Origin: Armatimonadota bacterium
GTDB lineage: Bacteria > Armatimonadota > JADLDR01
DNA: 64,000 bases
Assembly (NCBI GenBank): GCA_020846535.1
Contig: JADLDR010000018.1
Span: 1 to 64,000 of the forward strand
Direction: 5' to 3'
Part shown: one piece after another, positions 28,803 through 37,991 of the stretch
Numbering within the stretch: the first letter of the stretch is position 1
Layout: each line of letters opens with the position of its first letter
Notes under the pieces: generated by a model
Told to the model about the DNA's origin: nothing
Seen by the model: only the letters and a program-made list of their open reading frames with translations
Databases searched by the model: none
Program-made: the position numbers and the translations under genes

Positions 28803-29789
28803 ATGGAAAAGCAGTCGCGGCGGGAGTTTTTGAAGGGGATGACGGTGGTGGGTGCCGGGGTTGTCGGCATGGGGGCAGCCAAGCAGGTGCTGGCTCAGGA
28901 TAAGAAGGAGCCTGCTTTGGTGGTGCTGGCTCGCGATCCGGCGGCCCAGGGGGAGAACCACCGCCTCCAGCCCGATGTGGTGCGGAAGATGGTTTTCCAG
29001 GGAATGAAGAAGCTGAGCGGAAAGAAAACCGACGCTTCGGCCTGGAAGAGCTATTTCGCCCCGGACGATGTGGTGGGGATCAAGATCAACTGCCTCTTCG
29101 GGCGCGGGGCCTCCACACATCCGGAGGTGGTGGCTGCCGTTGTCGAGGGGCTGAAGCTGGCCGGGGTGAAGGCGAACAATATCATCGTCTGGGACAGGAG
29201 CGACGGCGACCTGGCGAAATCGGGTTTCCCGATCAACCGGGAAGGCCCCGGGGTGAAGTGTTACGGCACCAACGACGATTACGAGGACAAGCCTGTCCGC
29301 ATCGGCTCCTTTGTGGGCAGATTCAGCAGGATCCTGACCCAGAAGATTACAGCTCTGGTGAATGTGCCGATCCTGAAAGACCACGGCACTGGCGGCGTGA
29401 CGATTGCCTGCAAGAACCACTACGGCTCGTTCGACAACCCGGGGCCGTACCACGGCAACAACTGCGACCCCTTCCTGGCGGAACTCTGTTCCTACACTGC
29501 GGTCCGCGACAAGACGCGCCTGATCGTCTGTGACGCCATCCGCCCCCTGGCGAACGGCGGCCCTAGCCTGCACAACGAGTTCCTCTGGGACTATAACGGC
29601 ATTCTGGTCGCCACCGACCCGATTGCTCTGGATTATCAGGGCTGGCAGATCATCGAGGCCCGCCGGAAGGAAATCGGCCTGCCCTCTCTGGCCGAAGCGG
29701 GCCGCCCGGTCCGCCACCTGGCTACCGGCGCGAAAATGGGGCTGGGAACGAACGACCCGCAGAAGATGCGGCTGATCAAGATCGGGTAG
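28803..29789 (+). CDS. DUF362 domain protein with Tat-like signal
   Basis: SRREFLKGMTVVGAGVVGMGAAK twin-arginine leader; ATG preceded by GGAGG; DUF362-like KINCLFGRG, PILKDHGTGGVTIACKNHYG. Confidence 0.82.
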   Translation: MEKQSRREFLKGMTVVGAGVVGMGAAKQVLAQDKKEPALVVLARDPAAQGENHRLQPDVVRKMVFQGMKKLSGKKTDASAWKSYFAPDDVVGIKINCLFGRGASTHPEVVAAVVEGLKLAGVKANNIIVWDRSDGDLAKSGFPINREGPGVKCYGTNDDYEDKPVRIGSFVGRFSRILTQKITALVNVPILKDHGTGGVTIACKNHYGSFDNPGPYHGNNCDPFLAELCSYTAVRDKTRLIVCDAIRPLANGGPSLHNEFLWDYNGILVATDPIALDYQGWQIIEARRKEIGLPSLAEAGRPVRHLATGAKMGLGTNDPQKMRLIKIG

Positions 29790-29931
29790 GGTGTTATTAT
29801 TGTAACACGGATGAACACGGATAAAGGCCGGGATGGGCACGGATAGGATTACGGAGATCGTGATCGGGTGTGCATCCCGACCTGATCCTACCTTGTCCGC
29901 TTTTCATCCGTGTTACAATGATAACACCCTA
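29787..29931. repeat. Long inverted repeat (28-bp arms, 1 mismatch)
   Basis: TAGGGTGTTATTATTGTAACACGGATGA (29787-29814) vs TCATCCGTGTTACAATGATAACACCCTA (29904-29931). Confidence 0.85.
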
Positions 29932-29948
29932 CTCCAACGGAGGAACTC

Positions 29949-30479
29949 ATGCCCAGCAGGAAACACTTATTCATCATCATAGGCATCTTTGCAACCGCCC
30001 TCTCCCTGTTCGCCGAGGGCGAAAAAAGCGCCAGCGCCCGGCTTTTGCCCGTAGCGGCGGAATTGAAGGGCTGGCAGGAGATTGCGGGCGGCTTCCAGTA
30101 CGGCAAAGGCGATACGCTGACCGAAATTTACAACGGGGGATACAACCTGTATGTGGACCGCGGCGTCCTGGAGGCTGCGCAGAAGCTTTATCGCAAGGGA
30201 AGCGACATCCTGACCGTAACCCCTCATCTCATGAAGGATGCGGCCTCCGCCCGCTCCTTCGTGGCCTACTGGAAGAAGACGAACGCCAGAGAAAAAATCC
30301 GCAAAACCCCCGCCCCGGGCGAGGGCTTCACTGTCTCCGCCAACGGCGCGACCATGCTCTACTGGTCTCAGGGCCGCTATTTCCTGACCGCCATGTCCGC
30401 CAGCGAAGGCCAGAAGGCCCGAGGCGATCTCCTGACGGTTCTGAAGATCATCGCAAAAAAGGCGAAAGGCGGGAAGTAG
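29949..30479 (+). CDS. Secreted hypothetical protein, DUF6599-like
   Basis: Signal peptide-like N-terminus; follows DUF362 gene. Confidence 0.55.
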   Translation: MPSRKHLFIIIGIFATALSLFAEGEKSASARLLPVAAELKGWQEIAGGFQYGKGDTLTEIYNGGYNLYVDRGVLEAAQKLYRKGSDILTVTPHLMKDAASARSFVAYWKKTNAREKIRKTPAPGEGFTVSANGATMLYWSQGRYFLTAMSASEGQKARGDLLTVLKIIAKKAKGGK

Positions 30480-30499
30480 CTTCTTCAATACAGCCGGCC

Positions 30500-30752
30500 A
30501 AAAGCGAAAGCGACGCGGCAATCTCCAACGCAATGCCAAGTAATAGACAACCGTAAATCGATACAGTCTGCGAGAAGCGCAGCGGCGCGGCAATCTCCAG
30601 CTCAATAAATGCATGAGAAGGCTCTGATCGTTAGTGATACCCTGGAGATTGCTTCGTCGCTTTTGCTCCTCACAGACTGTATCGATTTACGGTTGTCTAT
30701 ATTAATGGGAGATGGCTTCATCGCTATCGCTCCCCGCAGACTGTATCGTTAT
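30500..30752. repeat. Cluster of REP-like repeats forming long inverted repeat
   Basis: GACAACCGTAAATCGATACAGTCTGCGAG...CAATCTCCA (30546-30599) inverted at 30643-30697; partial copies at 30500-30530 and 30707-30751. Confidence 0.85.
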
Positions 30753-30831
30753 ATCCACTTGCATCTCAAGCAGGGATTCCTCCGCACCCCAAAAAGCCCT
30801 CAAATTCAAGCAACCTTTCTTCATTTTTCTC

Positions 30832-30860
30832 TTGACATTCCGGTATCGTTTTGATAAAAT
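30832..30860 (+). promoter_or_regulatory. Sigma70-like promoter of NHL lipoprotein gene
   Basis: TTGACA, 17-nt spacer, TAAAAT. Confidence 0.72.
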
Positions 30861-30942
30861 AGGCTGAGTAAAAATCCACAATATACCATAATTATATTAT
30901 GCCTTTATAACTGTAGCAAATTCCAGGAAAGGAGCGTATGAT

Positions 30943-33756
30943 TTGATGATCAAATCGAAAGCATGGCTCTGGATTGAACTGGTTTTATTGTCCTGTATCA
31001 CTATCCTGGCCCTCACCGGCTGCGGAGGCGGCTCGCCTTCTACAGCGACCGACGGGGGCGGCCCTGCCGTAACGCAGGAGTCCGGCACCGCCCGGTTTCA
31101 TGTGGATGTCAAGACCGGAAAGGTGACCGTGACCTCTCTTCAGAAGGCGGGGAGCCGGGCAGTTTTCAGCGGGGCGGCGGTGGGCTTCGAGAGCAGCGTC
31201 CTGGTGGACGAGGCGGGGGCCACCGGCAGGAAAGCCCTTTCGGTCTCTCTGGTCAACAACCGGAACGAGGCCATCGGACAGATGCCGGACGGCCTCCCGA
31301 CCAGCATGAAGGTGCTGTTCGGCGGCTTCACCAATGTCGGGGCCTGGAGCGACCTGCGGCCCCGCGTGGCGGTCAATACCCTGGCGGGAACGGGAGCGGC
31401 GGGCAGCGCGGACGGCGCGGCAGGCAGCGCCACCTTCAACGCGCCCAGCGGCGTGGCGGCGGACAATACCGGGGCGCTCTACGTGGCCGATACCATCGGC
31501 AACCGGATCCGCAAGATCGCGGGCGGGGCGGTCTCCACCCTGGCGGGCAGCGGGGCCGCTGGCGGCTCCGACGGCCTGGGGGCCGCCGCCACCTTCAACG
31601 CCCCCTACGGCCTCGCAGTGAACCCGGTGGACGGGGCCTTGATCGTGACCGACTACACCGGGCATCGGGTGCGGCGAGTGGGGCGGGACGGACGGGTGAG
31701 TACTATAGCCGGAACCGGTGTGGCGGGCGACGCGAACGGCACGGGGACTGGGGCGACTTTCCGCAACCCCATGGGGGTGGTGGTGGACTCCTCGGGCGCG
31801 ATCTATGTGAGCGAGTATACGGGCCATCGCCTGCGAAAGATCGCGCTGACGGGCGGCGACCCGACGGTGGCATCCAGTTACACCGTGAGCGCCCTAGCGG
31901 GCAGCGGGAGCGCCGGGTATGCCGACGGGGTAGGGGCCGGAGCGCTGTTCAACCAGCCGAGTGGAATCGCCATCGGCGGGCCGGGCCTGCTGTACGTAGC
32001 CGATACGAGCAACCATCGGATACGGCTGGTGCGCGACAGCGGGGAAGTCGTCACCATCGCCGGGACGGGCGTGGCGGGCTTCACAGACGGGACAGGAGCC
32101 ACGGCGACGTTCAACGCGCCCTACGGCATCGTGCAGGTGGGGAGCGTGCTGGTGGTCAGCGATGCGGGAGGCCGGGTGCTGCGCCAACTGCGGCTGCGCG
32201 GCGGGGGGAGCGCGGCGGTATCGAGTCCTTCCGGTTGGCTGGTGCAGACGCTGGCCGGATTGGGCGGCGTGGCGGGGGACGTGGGCGGGAGCGGCACGGC
32301 GGCCCGATTCAACTCGCCGCGGTTGCTGGCGGCGGATGGGAGCGGGCAGGTGTATATCGCGGAGCGGGGGGTACACAAGATCAAGGGGCTGCGCCCGACG
32401 AACGGCTTCTTCCCGGTGGGGGAGGCGACGGGTAGCGCCCCGTCCGAACCGGTACAACTGGCGAACGCCGACGGGGTGATCCCGGGCAGCGCCCTTCCTT
32501 ATATAGTCTATGAAGGCGCTCTGGGCGGGCAGGAGACGACTGAGGCGAAAAGCTGGGTGTTCGAGGTTCCCGATGGCGTAACCGCCTTCGAGTTCACGGT
32601 CACCGTGGAAGCCAATACCGCGGTCTGGTCGCCTCCCGAGTCGGTTTCCAACACAGGCGGCACGGGCGGCGGTTCGCCCAGGGTGCAGGTCCGGATGCTG
32701 GCCGGGGCGGCGAACGGGTCGTTCGGCTACCTGGACGGTCTGGCCGTTCAGGCTCGCTTCAACCGGATCAACGGGGTGGCGGTCGATGCCGCAGGTAACC
32801 TCTATGTCGCCGATGCTGTGAACCATGCCGTCCGGCGGGTCAGCGCGGAAGGAGCGGTCAGCACGGTGGCAGGGGATGTCGGCATCGGGACGGACGGCAG
32901 CAATGACGGATTCGGCAACGAGGCCCGCTTCAGCTCCCCTTCAGGAGTGGCCGTCACGCCTGCGGGCGATATCCTCTATGTGACCGATAACACCAACCAG
33001 ACCGTCCGCCGCATCGACCTGATGGGCGGCGACCCACAGGACCCGGGCAGTTGGGTGGTCAGCACCATTGCGGGCGAGGCCGGGACGGCAGGCAGCGATA
33101 ACGGAACCGGAGACGCCGCCCGCTTCACGGGTCCTTACGGCATCGCCCTCGATAAAGGCGGCCTCCTCTATGTGACCGAATTCAGCGGCAACCGCGTCCG
33201 GCGGCTCCAGTACAAAGGAGGAGATCCCACCCAGGCGGCCAGTTGGCAGGTCAGTCTGGTTGCAGGAGATACAGGGGGAAGCGCGGGGTCTACGGATGCC
33301 GCAGGAAGCAGCGCCCGTTTCAGCCAGCCTGCCGGCATCGCGGCGGACCGGGCCGGGAACCTCTATGTAGCCGACGCCAGCAACCACCGGATCCGCAAAA
33401 TCACGCCCGATGGAGCGGTTACCACTCTGGCCGGTTCCTCTTCCGGCTATATTGACGGTAGCGGGGCGGCGGTCAACTTCGCGAATCCGGCCGGCGTCAC
33501 GGTCGGGCCGAGCGGGGCGATTTTCGTAGCCGACACGGGCAACCGTCGCATCCGCCGGGTGAGCGCGACCGGCGCGGTCAGCACGGTTGCCGGAACCGGA
33601 ACGTCGGGAGCGGCGGACGGAGCGGGCAATGCCGCCCAGTTTGCAGGCCCCGCCGCCCTCGTGGTGGACGCCTCGGGCAACCTCTACGTCGCCGACGGAC
33701 TCTCCGGCGAGCGGATCCGCCTCGTCCAGCGCGTCATCGCCGCAGGCGAGCGGTAA
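30943..33756 (+). CDS. NHL-repeat beta-propeller lipoprotein
   Basis: Lipobox LALTGC; about 12 VSTxAGxGxxGxxDG...LYVAD..N..IR repeats. Confidence 0.88.
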   Translation: MMIKSKAWLWIELVLLSCITILALTGCGGGSPSTATDGGGPAVTQESGTARFHVDVKTGKVTVTSLQKAGSRAVFSGAAVGFESSVLVDEAGATGRKALSVSLVNNRNEAIGQMPDGLPTSMKVLFGGFTNVGAWSDLRPRVAVNTLAGTGAAGSADGAAGSATFNAPSGVAADNTGALYVADTIGNRIRKIAGGAVSTLAGSGAAGGSDGLGAAATFNAPYGLAVNPVDGALIVTDYTGHRVRRVGRDGRVSTIAGTGVAGDANGTGTGATFRNPMGVVVDSSGAIYVSEYTGHRLRKIALTGGDPTVASSYTVSALAGSGSAGYADGVGAGALFNQPSGIAIGGPGLLYVADTSNHRIRLVRDSGEVVTIAGTGVAGFTDGTGATATFNAPYGIVQVGSVLVVSDAGGRVLRQLRLRGGGSAAVSSPSGWLVQTLAGLGGVAGDVGGSGTAARFNSPRLLAADGSGQVYIAERGVHKIKGLRPTNGFFPVGEATGSAPSEPVQLANADGVIPGSALPYIVYEGALGGQETTEAKSWVFEVPDGVTAFEFTVTVEANTAVWSPPESVSNTGGTGGGSPRVQVRMLAGAANGSFGYLDGLAVQARFNRINGVAVDAAGNLYVADAVNHAVRRVSAEGAVSTVAGDVGIGTDGSNDGFGNEARFSSPSGVAVTPAGDILYVTDNTNQTVRRIDLMGGDPQDPGSWVVSTIAGEAGTAGSDNGTGDAARFTGPYGIALDKGGLLYVTEFSGNRVRRLQYKGGDPTQAASWQVSLVAGDTGGSAGSTDAAGSSARFSQPAGIAADRAGNLYVADASNHRIRKITPDGAVTTLAGSSSGYIDGSGAAVNFANPAGVTVGPSGAIFVADTGNRRIRRVSATGAVSTVAGTGTSGAADGAGNAAQFAGPAALVVDASGNLYVADGLSGERIRLVQRVIAAGER

Positions 33757-33766
33757 AGCATCTCAG

Positions 33767-33791
33767 GGACAGCCGGTTTTTCCGGCTGTCC
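33767..33791 (+). terminator. Terminator of NHL lipoprotein gene
   Basis: GGACAGCCGG TTTTT CCGGCTGTCC just after the stop. Confidence 0.6.
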
Positions 33792-33906
33792 TATTTCCAC
33801 AGCGGCACGGATATGGTGCCGAACAGCAGCGCCAGGGCCAAACCCACTGCCGCAACCTCTCTGAACCATGTTCCCAGCTTCATCTGTTTCATCGGCGCTC
33901 CTTGCG

Positions 33907-34172
33907 TTAGGTATCGATGCAGTCTGCGAGGCACCTTAGTGACGAAGCAATCTCCAGGTAAAATAGGCAGGAGTATCGTCGCTGTCATTGTGAGGAGCGA
34001 AGCGACGAAGCCATCTCCAGCGCCCCAAAGCCCGACAAGGCTCTGTGCGTTGGCGCTACGCTGGCGATGGCTTCGGGCTTCGCCCTCGCAATGACAGCGA
34101 CGATGGCTGCTCCTTGGTTGGCGTTAGGCCGGAGATGGCCGCGTCGCTGCGCTCCTCGCAATGATGGCGACA
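33907..34172. repeat. Cluster of REP-like repeats in both orientations
   Basis: GCTGTCATTGTGAGGAGCGAAGCGACGAAGCCATCTCC and inverse GGAGATGGCCGCGTCGCTGCGCTCCTCGCAATGATGGCGACA; ATCGATGCAGTCTGCGAGG at the left end. Confidence 0.85.
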
Positions 34173-34306
34173 TGACTCTATTCTTGAAGATATATAAAAG
34201 TCCGTATGATGATGGAATGGTTTCCCCATCGGGATAGACCCATCAATCCATTATTCCGTACCCGCGCCGGAAATATGATGACTTTTCCTTCCATTGCCTC
34301 GAAAAA

Positions 34307-34335
34307 TTGACATCCTCCTTTTTGAATGGTATAAT
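34307..34335 (+). promoter_or_regulatory. Consensus sigma70 promoter
   Basis: TTGACA, 17-nt spacer, TATAAT. Confidence 0.88.
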
Positions 34336-34383
34336 TATCCATCCTTGAACCATCGGCTTGAGGCCGTTCTGACAGGAAATGCT

Positions 34384-35580
34384 TTGAGAAAAGCCGCGTA
34401 TCCTCTCTTCATATTCCTATTTTTCGCCTTCAGTGCCGCCCAGGCGCAGGGGCCGCAGGTCGGCAGCCGGATTTACGTGCTGATGGACGCCCGTACGGGG
34501 CAAGTCCTGGCGGAAAAGAATTCCCGTCTCCGCCGCCCTCCGGCTAGCACCACCAAGATCATGACCGCCATCGTCGCCTTGGAGAACGTCGGCCTCGATG
34601 ACATTGTCACGGTCGGCAAGTCGGCGGCAGAGACACCCTACAGCTCCATGAACTTCAAGCCGGGCGAGAAGATCAAGATGCGCGATCTGCTCTACGGGAT
34701 GCTCCTCCGGTCGGCCAACGATAGCTGCGTGGCGGTGGCCGAACACATCTCCGGGTCGGTGGAGAAGTTCGTGGAGATGATGAACCGGAGGGCGCTGGAG
34801 TTGGGCTGCCGGGACACCCGTTTCGTGAACCCCAACGGCCTGCACGCGCCGGGCCATTACACCTCCGCCTACGACCTGGCCCTCATCGCCCGCCACGCGG
34901 CCCTGATACCGGAGTTCAACGAGTTCGTCCGAACGCAGAAGAAAAAGATCGAGCGATCCCTGAACCGGCAGGATATTGTTGTCAGGAACAAATGCGTCCG
35001 CTTCCTGAAGCACTATAAAGGGGCGGATGGGATCAAGACCGGCTATACCCGGCAGGCGGGCCACTGCTTTGTCGGCTCGGCCACCCGCGGCGACTGGCGG
35101 CTCATCTCCGTCATTCTGAAAAGCCCCAATATCGGGGTCGATACGGAAAACCTGCTCGATTATGGCTTCCAAGCTTTTCAGCCCCTCTGGTACGCCCGCA
35201 AAGGCGAGCCGATGCAGGAAGTGCCCGTGGCCGGGGGGCGCACCCCCCTAACTGCCCTTAGCGAGCGCGACGGCTGCCTGGCGGTGTTCCGCAAGAGCCG
35301 TCCGCGCCTGAAAAAAGAGGTGCGGTTGGAGCCGGTGGAGGCCCCGGTGTCGGCAGGGCAGAGGGTCGGGACAGTGCGGGTGTCGGTGAATGGCCGGTCG
35401 GTGGATGAAATCGCGCTGGTGGCAGACCGGAGCGTGGAGCGTACTTTTTTCGCCGGAGTCTGGCACTGGATGAAGGGCTGGGGCCTGGCGATTGCGTTGA
35501 TGGCGGTAGGAGTGCGTGTCGGTGGAACGATTGCAAAAAATTCTCGCTCGCGCCGGGGTCGCTTCTCGAAGAGATTCTGA
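34384..35580 (+). CDS. D-alanyl-D-alanine carboxypeptidase (S11 family)
   Basis: STTK (ASTTKIMTA), SAN (RSANDSC), KTG (GIKTGYT). TTG start at 34384 chosen because the promoter lies downstream of the ORF-track start 34294. Confidence 0.88.
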   Translation: MRKAAYPLFIFLFFAFSAAQAQGPQVGSRIYVLMDARTGQVLAEKNSRLRRPPASTTKIMTAIVALENVGLDDIVTVGKSAAETPYSSMNFKPGEKIKMRDLLYGMLLRSANDSCVAVAEHISGSVEKFVEMMNRRALELGCRDTRFVNPNGLHAPGHYTSAYDLALIARHAALIPEFNEFVRTQKKKIERSLNRQDIVVRNKCVRFLKHYKGADGIKTGYTRQAGHCFVGSATRGDWRLISVILKSPNIGVDTENLLDYGFQAFQPLWYARKGEPMQEVPVAGGRTPLTALSERDGCLAVFRKSRPRLKKEVRLEPVEAPVSAGQRVGTVRVSVNGRSVDEIALVADRSVERTFFAGVWHWMKGWGLAIALMAVGVRVGGTIAKNSRSRRGRFSKRF

Positions 35581-36295
35581 GCAGTTGATCCTGAAGGGCC
35601 GGGTCTCCGTCAATGGCCAGACCGTGCGCGATCTCGGCGTTAAAGCCGATCCGGAGGCCGATGAGATTCGGGTGGACGGCAACCCCCTGCCCGCCCCAGA
35701 GCGGCAGGTCTATATCCTCCTCCACAAGCCCGCCGGTTACACCTCCACCCGTTCGGACCCCCATGCCGAGCATACCGTTCTGGAATTGGTTCCCGACAAG
35801 GGAAGGCTCTTCCCCGTGGGGCGGCTCGATGTGGAAACCAGGGGCCTCCTCATCCTCACCAACGACGGGGAGTTCGCCTACCGCCTGACCCACCCCAGCC
35901 AGGGCGTTCCCAAAACATACCGGGCCGCTGTTCACGGCATGGTCCCGAGTGCCACCCTGCGCCAACTGGAGCAGGGGATCCCGCTGGAGGAGGGCACGAC
36001 CGCCCCCGCCCGCGCCCGCAGGCTGCGCTATTCCGCCAAAACGGAGCGGAGCGTGGTGGAGATCACCCTCAAAGAAGGGCGCAAGCGCCAGGTCCGCCGG
36101 ATGATGGCGGCTGCGGGCCACCCGGTCATCACCCTGGAGCGCACCGCCATCGGCCCGCTCACCCTGCGCGGCCTCTCGGAAGGGAAATGGCGATTCCTCA
36201 CCCCTGATGAAGTGGCCGTCCTGAAGGGCGAAAAGCCGCCCGCCCCCGCGAAGCGCCGCCCCGATCCCAGGCGGCCCAAGAGACGAAGGGCATAG
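35516..36295 (+). CDS. RsuA/RluB-family pseudouridine synthase
   Basis: S4 domain LQKILARAGVASRRDSEQLI, GRLDVETRGLLILTNDGEFAYRLTHP. Confidence 0.92.
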   Translation: MSVERLQKILARAGVASRRDSEQLILKGRVSVNGQTVRDLGVKADPEADEIRVDGNPLPAPERQVYILLHKPAGYTSTRSDPHAEHTVLELVPDKGRLFPVGRLDVETRGLLILTNDGEFAYRLTHPSQGVPKTYRAAVHGMVPSATLRQLEQGIPLEEGTTAPARARRLRYSAKTERSVVEITLKEGRKRQVRRMMAAAGHPVITLERTAIGPLTLRGLSEGKWRFLTPDEVAVLKGEKPPAPAKRRPDPRRPKRRRA

Positions 36296-36321
36296 CCCAG
36301 AAGGGCCGCGCCGAAAAGACC

Positions 36322-37581
36322 ATGGAGCATCAAATCCTGCTCGATATTCAGAATATTGCTTGCCGATATAACGCCCATCCGGTCCTGGAGGGCGTTTCGT
36401 TTGAGGTGGGGCAGGGGGAATGCCTGGGGGTCTGCGGGCCGAACGGGTCCGGGAAATCGACCCTGCTGCGGGTGCTGTCCCGGGCGCTGGCTCCTTACCG
36501 GGGAACGGTGCTGCTGGACCGGGCGGAGCTTTTGAAGATGAACCCGAAGACTCTGGCCCAGCGGATGGCCTTCGTGCCGCAGGACACGCGGGTCGAGTTC
36601 GATTTTACGGCCTGGGAGATCGTGCTGATGGGCCGCTCCCCGCACCTGGGGCGGCTCCAGCCCGAAGGGATCCGCGATTGCGAGATCGCGCGGCAGGCGA
36701 TGGAACAGACCGGAACCCTTCATCTGAAAGACCGGTCCATCCAGGCCCTTTCCGGCGGCGAGCGCCAGCGCGTCCTGATCGCCCGCGCCCTGGCCCAGCA
36801 GCCGGAAGTGATCCTCCTGGACGAGCCGACCGCCCACCTCGATATCAGCTTCCAGATCGAAATCCTGGGGCTGCTGCGCCGCCTGGTGCGCGAACGCGGC
36901 ATCACCGCCCTCATCGTCTTCCACGACCTGAACCTGGCGGCCCAGTTCTGCGACCGGATCCTGCTGCTCAAAGAAGGCAGGATTTTTACCCTGGGAGATG
37001 CCGAGTCAGTGCTTTCGGCGGAGCATATCCGGTCGGTATACGGGAGCCGGGTCTGGATCCGGCGCAATCCGGTGACCGGTAAGCCCTACTTCATCCCCAT
37101 TCACGACCGGGCCGCGCCTGCGCCTTCCGGGGCCGTCCGGGTACACGTCCTCTGCGGAGGCGGCTCGGGGAACACGCTGCTGGGCTACCTGCGCCAGACC
37201 GGGTGCGCCGTGACGGTGGGCGCGCTCAATGTCGGAGACACCGACCAGGAAACCGCCGAGATGCTCGATATCCCCTATGTGGAGGAGGCCCCCTTTTCTC
37301 CCATTTCCGACAGGGCCTATCAGGAAAGCCTGCAATCCATGCGAGAGGCAGATGTGGTGGTCGTGGCGGCCATGCCGTTCGGATACGGCAATATCCGGCA
37401 GCTCGAAATCGCCGGCGAGGCGCTGGCGGAGGGCCGGCAACTTTTCCTGCTCGACGGCCTTCCGATAGAGGATCGCGATTTCTGCCAGGGACAGGCCGCT
37501 CGGGAATGGGAATCGCTCGTCCGGGCCGGGGCCGAAGTGGTGAAACTGGAGGAACTCGAAGAAAAGGTGCGGCGCAAATGA
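36322..37581 (+). CDS. ABC transporter ATPase (FecE/BtuD type) with extra C-terminal domain
   Basis: GPNGSGKSTLL Walker A, LSGGERQRVLIARAL, VILLDEPTAHLD; extra 150 aa VHVLCGGGSGNTLLGYLRQTG... Confidence 0.88.
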   Translation: MEHQILLDIQNIACRYNAHPVLEGVSFEVGQGECLGVCGPNGSGKSTLLRVLSRALAPYRGTVLLDRAELLKMNPKTLAQRMAFVPQDTRVEFDFTAWEIVLMGRSPHLGRLQPEGIRDCEIARQAMEQTGTLHLKDRSIQALSGGERQRVLIARALAQQPEVILLDEPTAHLDISFQIEILGLLRRLVRERGITALIVFHDLNLAAQFCDRILLLKEGRIFTLGDAESVLSAEHIRSVYGSRVWIRRNPVTGKPYFIPIHDRAAPAPSGAVRVHVLCGGGSGNTLLGYLRQTGCAVTVGALNVGDTDQETAEMLDIPYVEEAPFSPISDRAYQESLQSMREADVVVVAAMPFGYGNIRQLEIAGEALAEGRQLFLLDGLPIEDRDFCQGQAAREWESLVRAGAEVVKLEELEEKVRRK

Positions 37582-37604
37582 GGAAGAACCGGCGATTTTG
37601 CCGA

Positions 37605-37633
37605 TTGCAAAGCCGGGGGCAATATAGTATAAT
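37605..37633 (+). promoter_or_regulatory. Promoter-like element facing the 3' end of rpmB
   Basis: TTGCAA, 17-nt spacer, TATAAT. Confidence 0.45.
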
Positions 37634-37700
37634 GAGAGTGAAGTCGGACCCCTGAGTCCCCCCGAGGTCTCGGGGGGACGCGGTAAGGAGCCGTTGGAAA

Positions 37701-37916
37701 TCAGATGACGCGCTGGACCTTTCCGGCCTTGATGCAGCGGGTGCAGACGCGAAGGCGCACCACTTCATCGGCGTGGCGCATATTCACGGTTTGCAGGTTC
37801 GGCAGGAATTTTCGCTTGGTGCGGGGCGCTCTCAAAGCCCACTGGCCGGAGTGGACGTGGCGGATATTCTGACCGCTCTGAGGGCCTTTGCCGCAGACGG
37901 CGCATATTCGCGACAT
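37701..37916 (-). CDS. rpmB: 50S ribosomal protein L28
   Basis: [42 protein letters not shown]. Confidence 0.96.
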   Translation of the reverse strand: MSRICAVCGKGPQSGQNIRHVHSGQWALRAPRTKRKFLPNLQTVNMRHADEVVRLRVCTRCIKAGKVQRVI

Positions 37917-37991
37917 GATAAAAAACCTCCTTTATATCAGGCAATCCAGGTGGCAGGGCATTTTTCAGGCATCACAGGCAAACCAATCGTT

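Noticed and set aside
30500-30752. tRNA or riboswitch in the structured intergenic region
   Set aside because: The palindromic arms match repeat copies elsewhere in the window, so a dispersed repeat explains the structure better.
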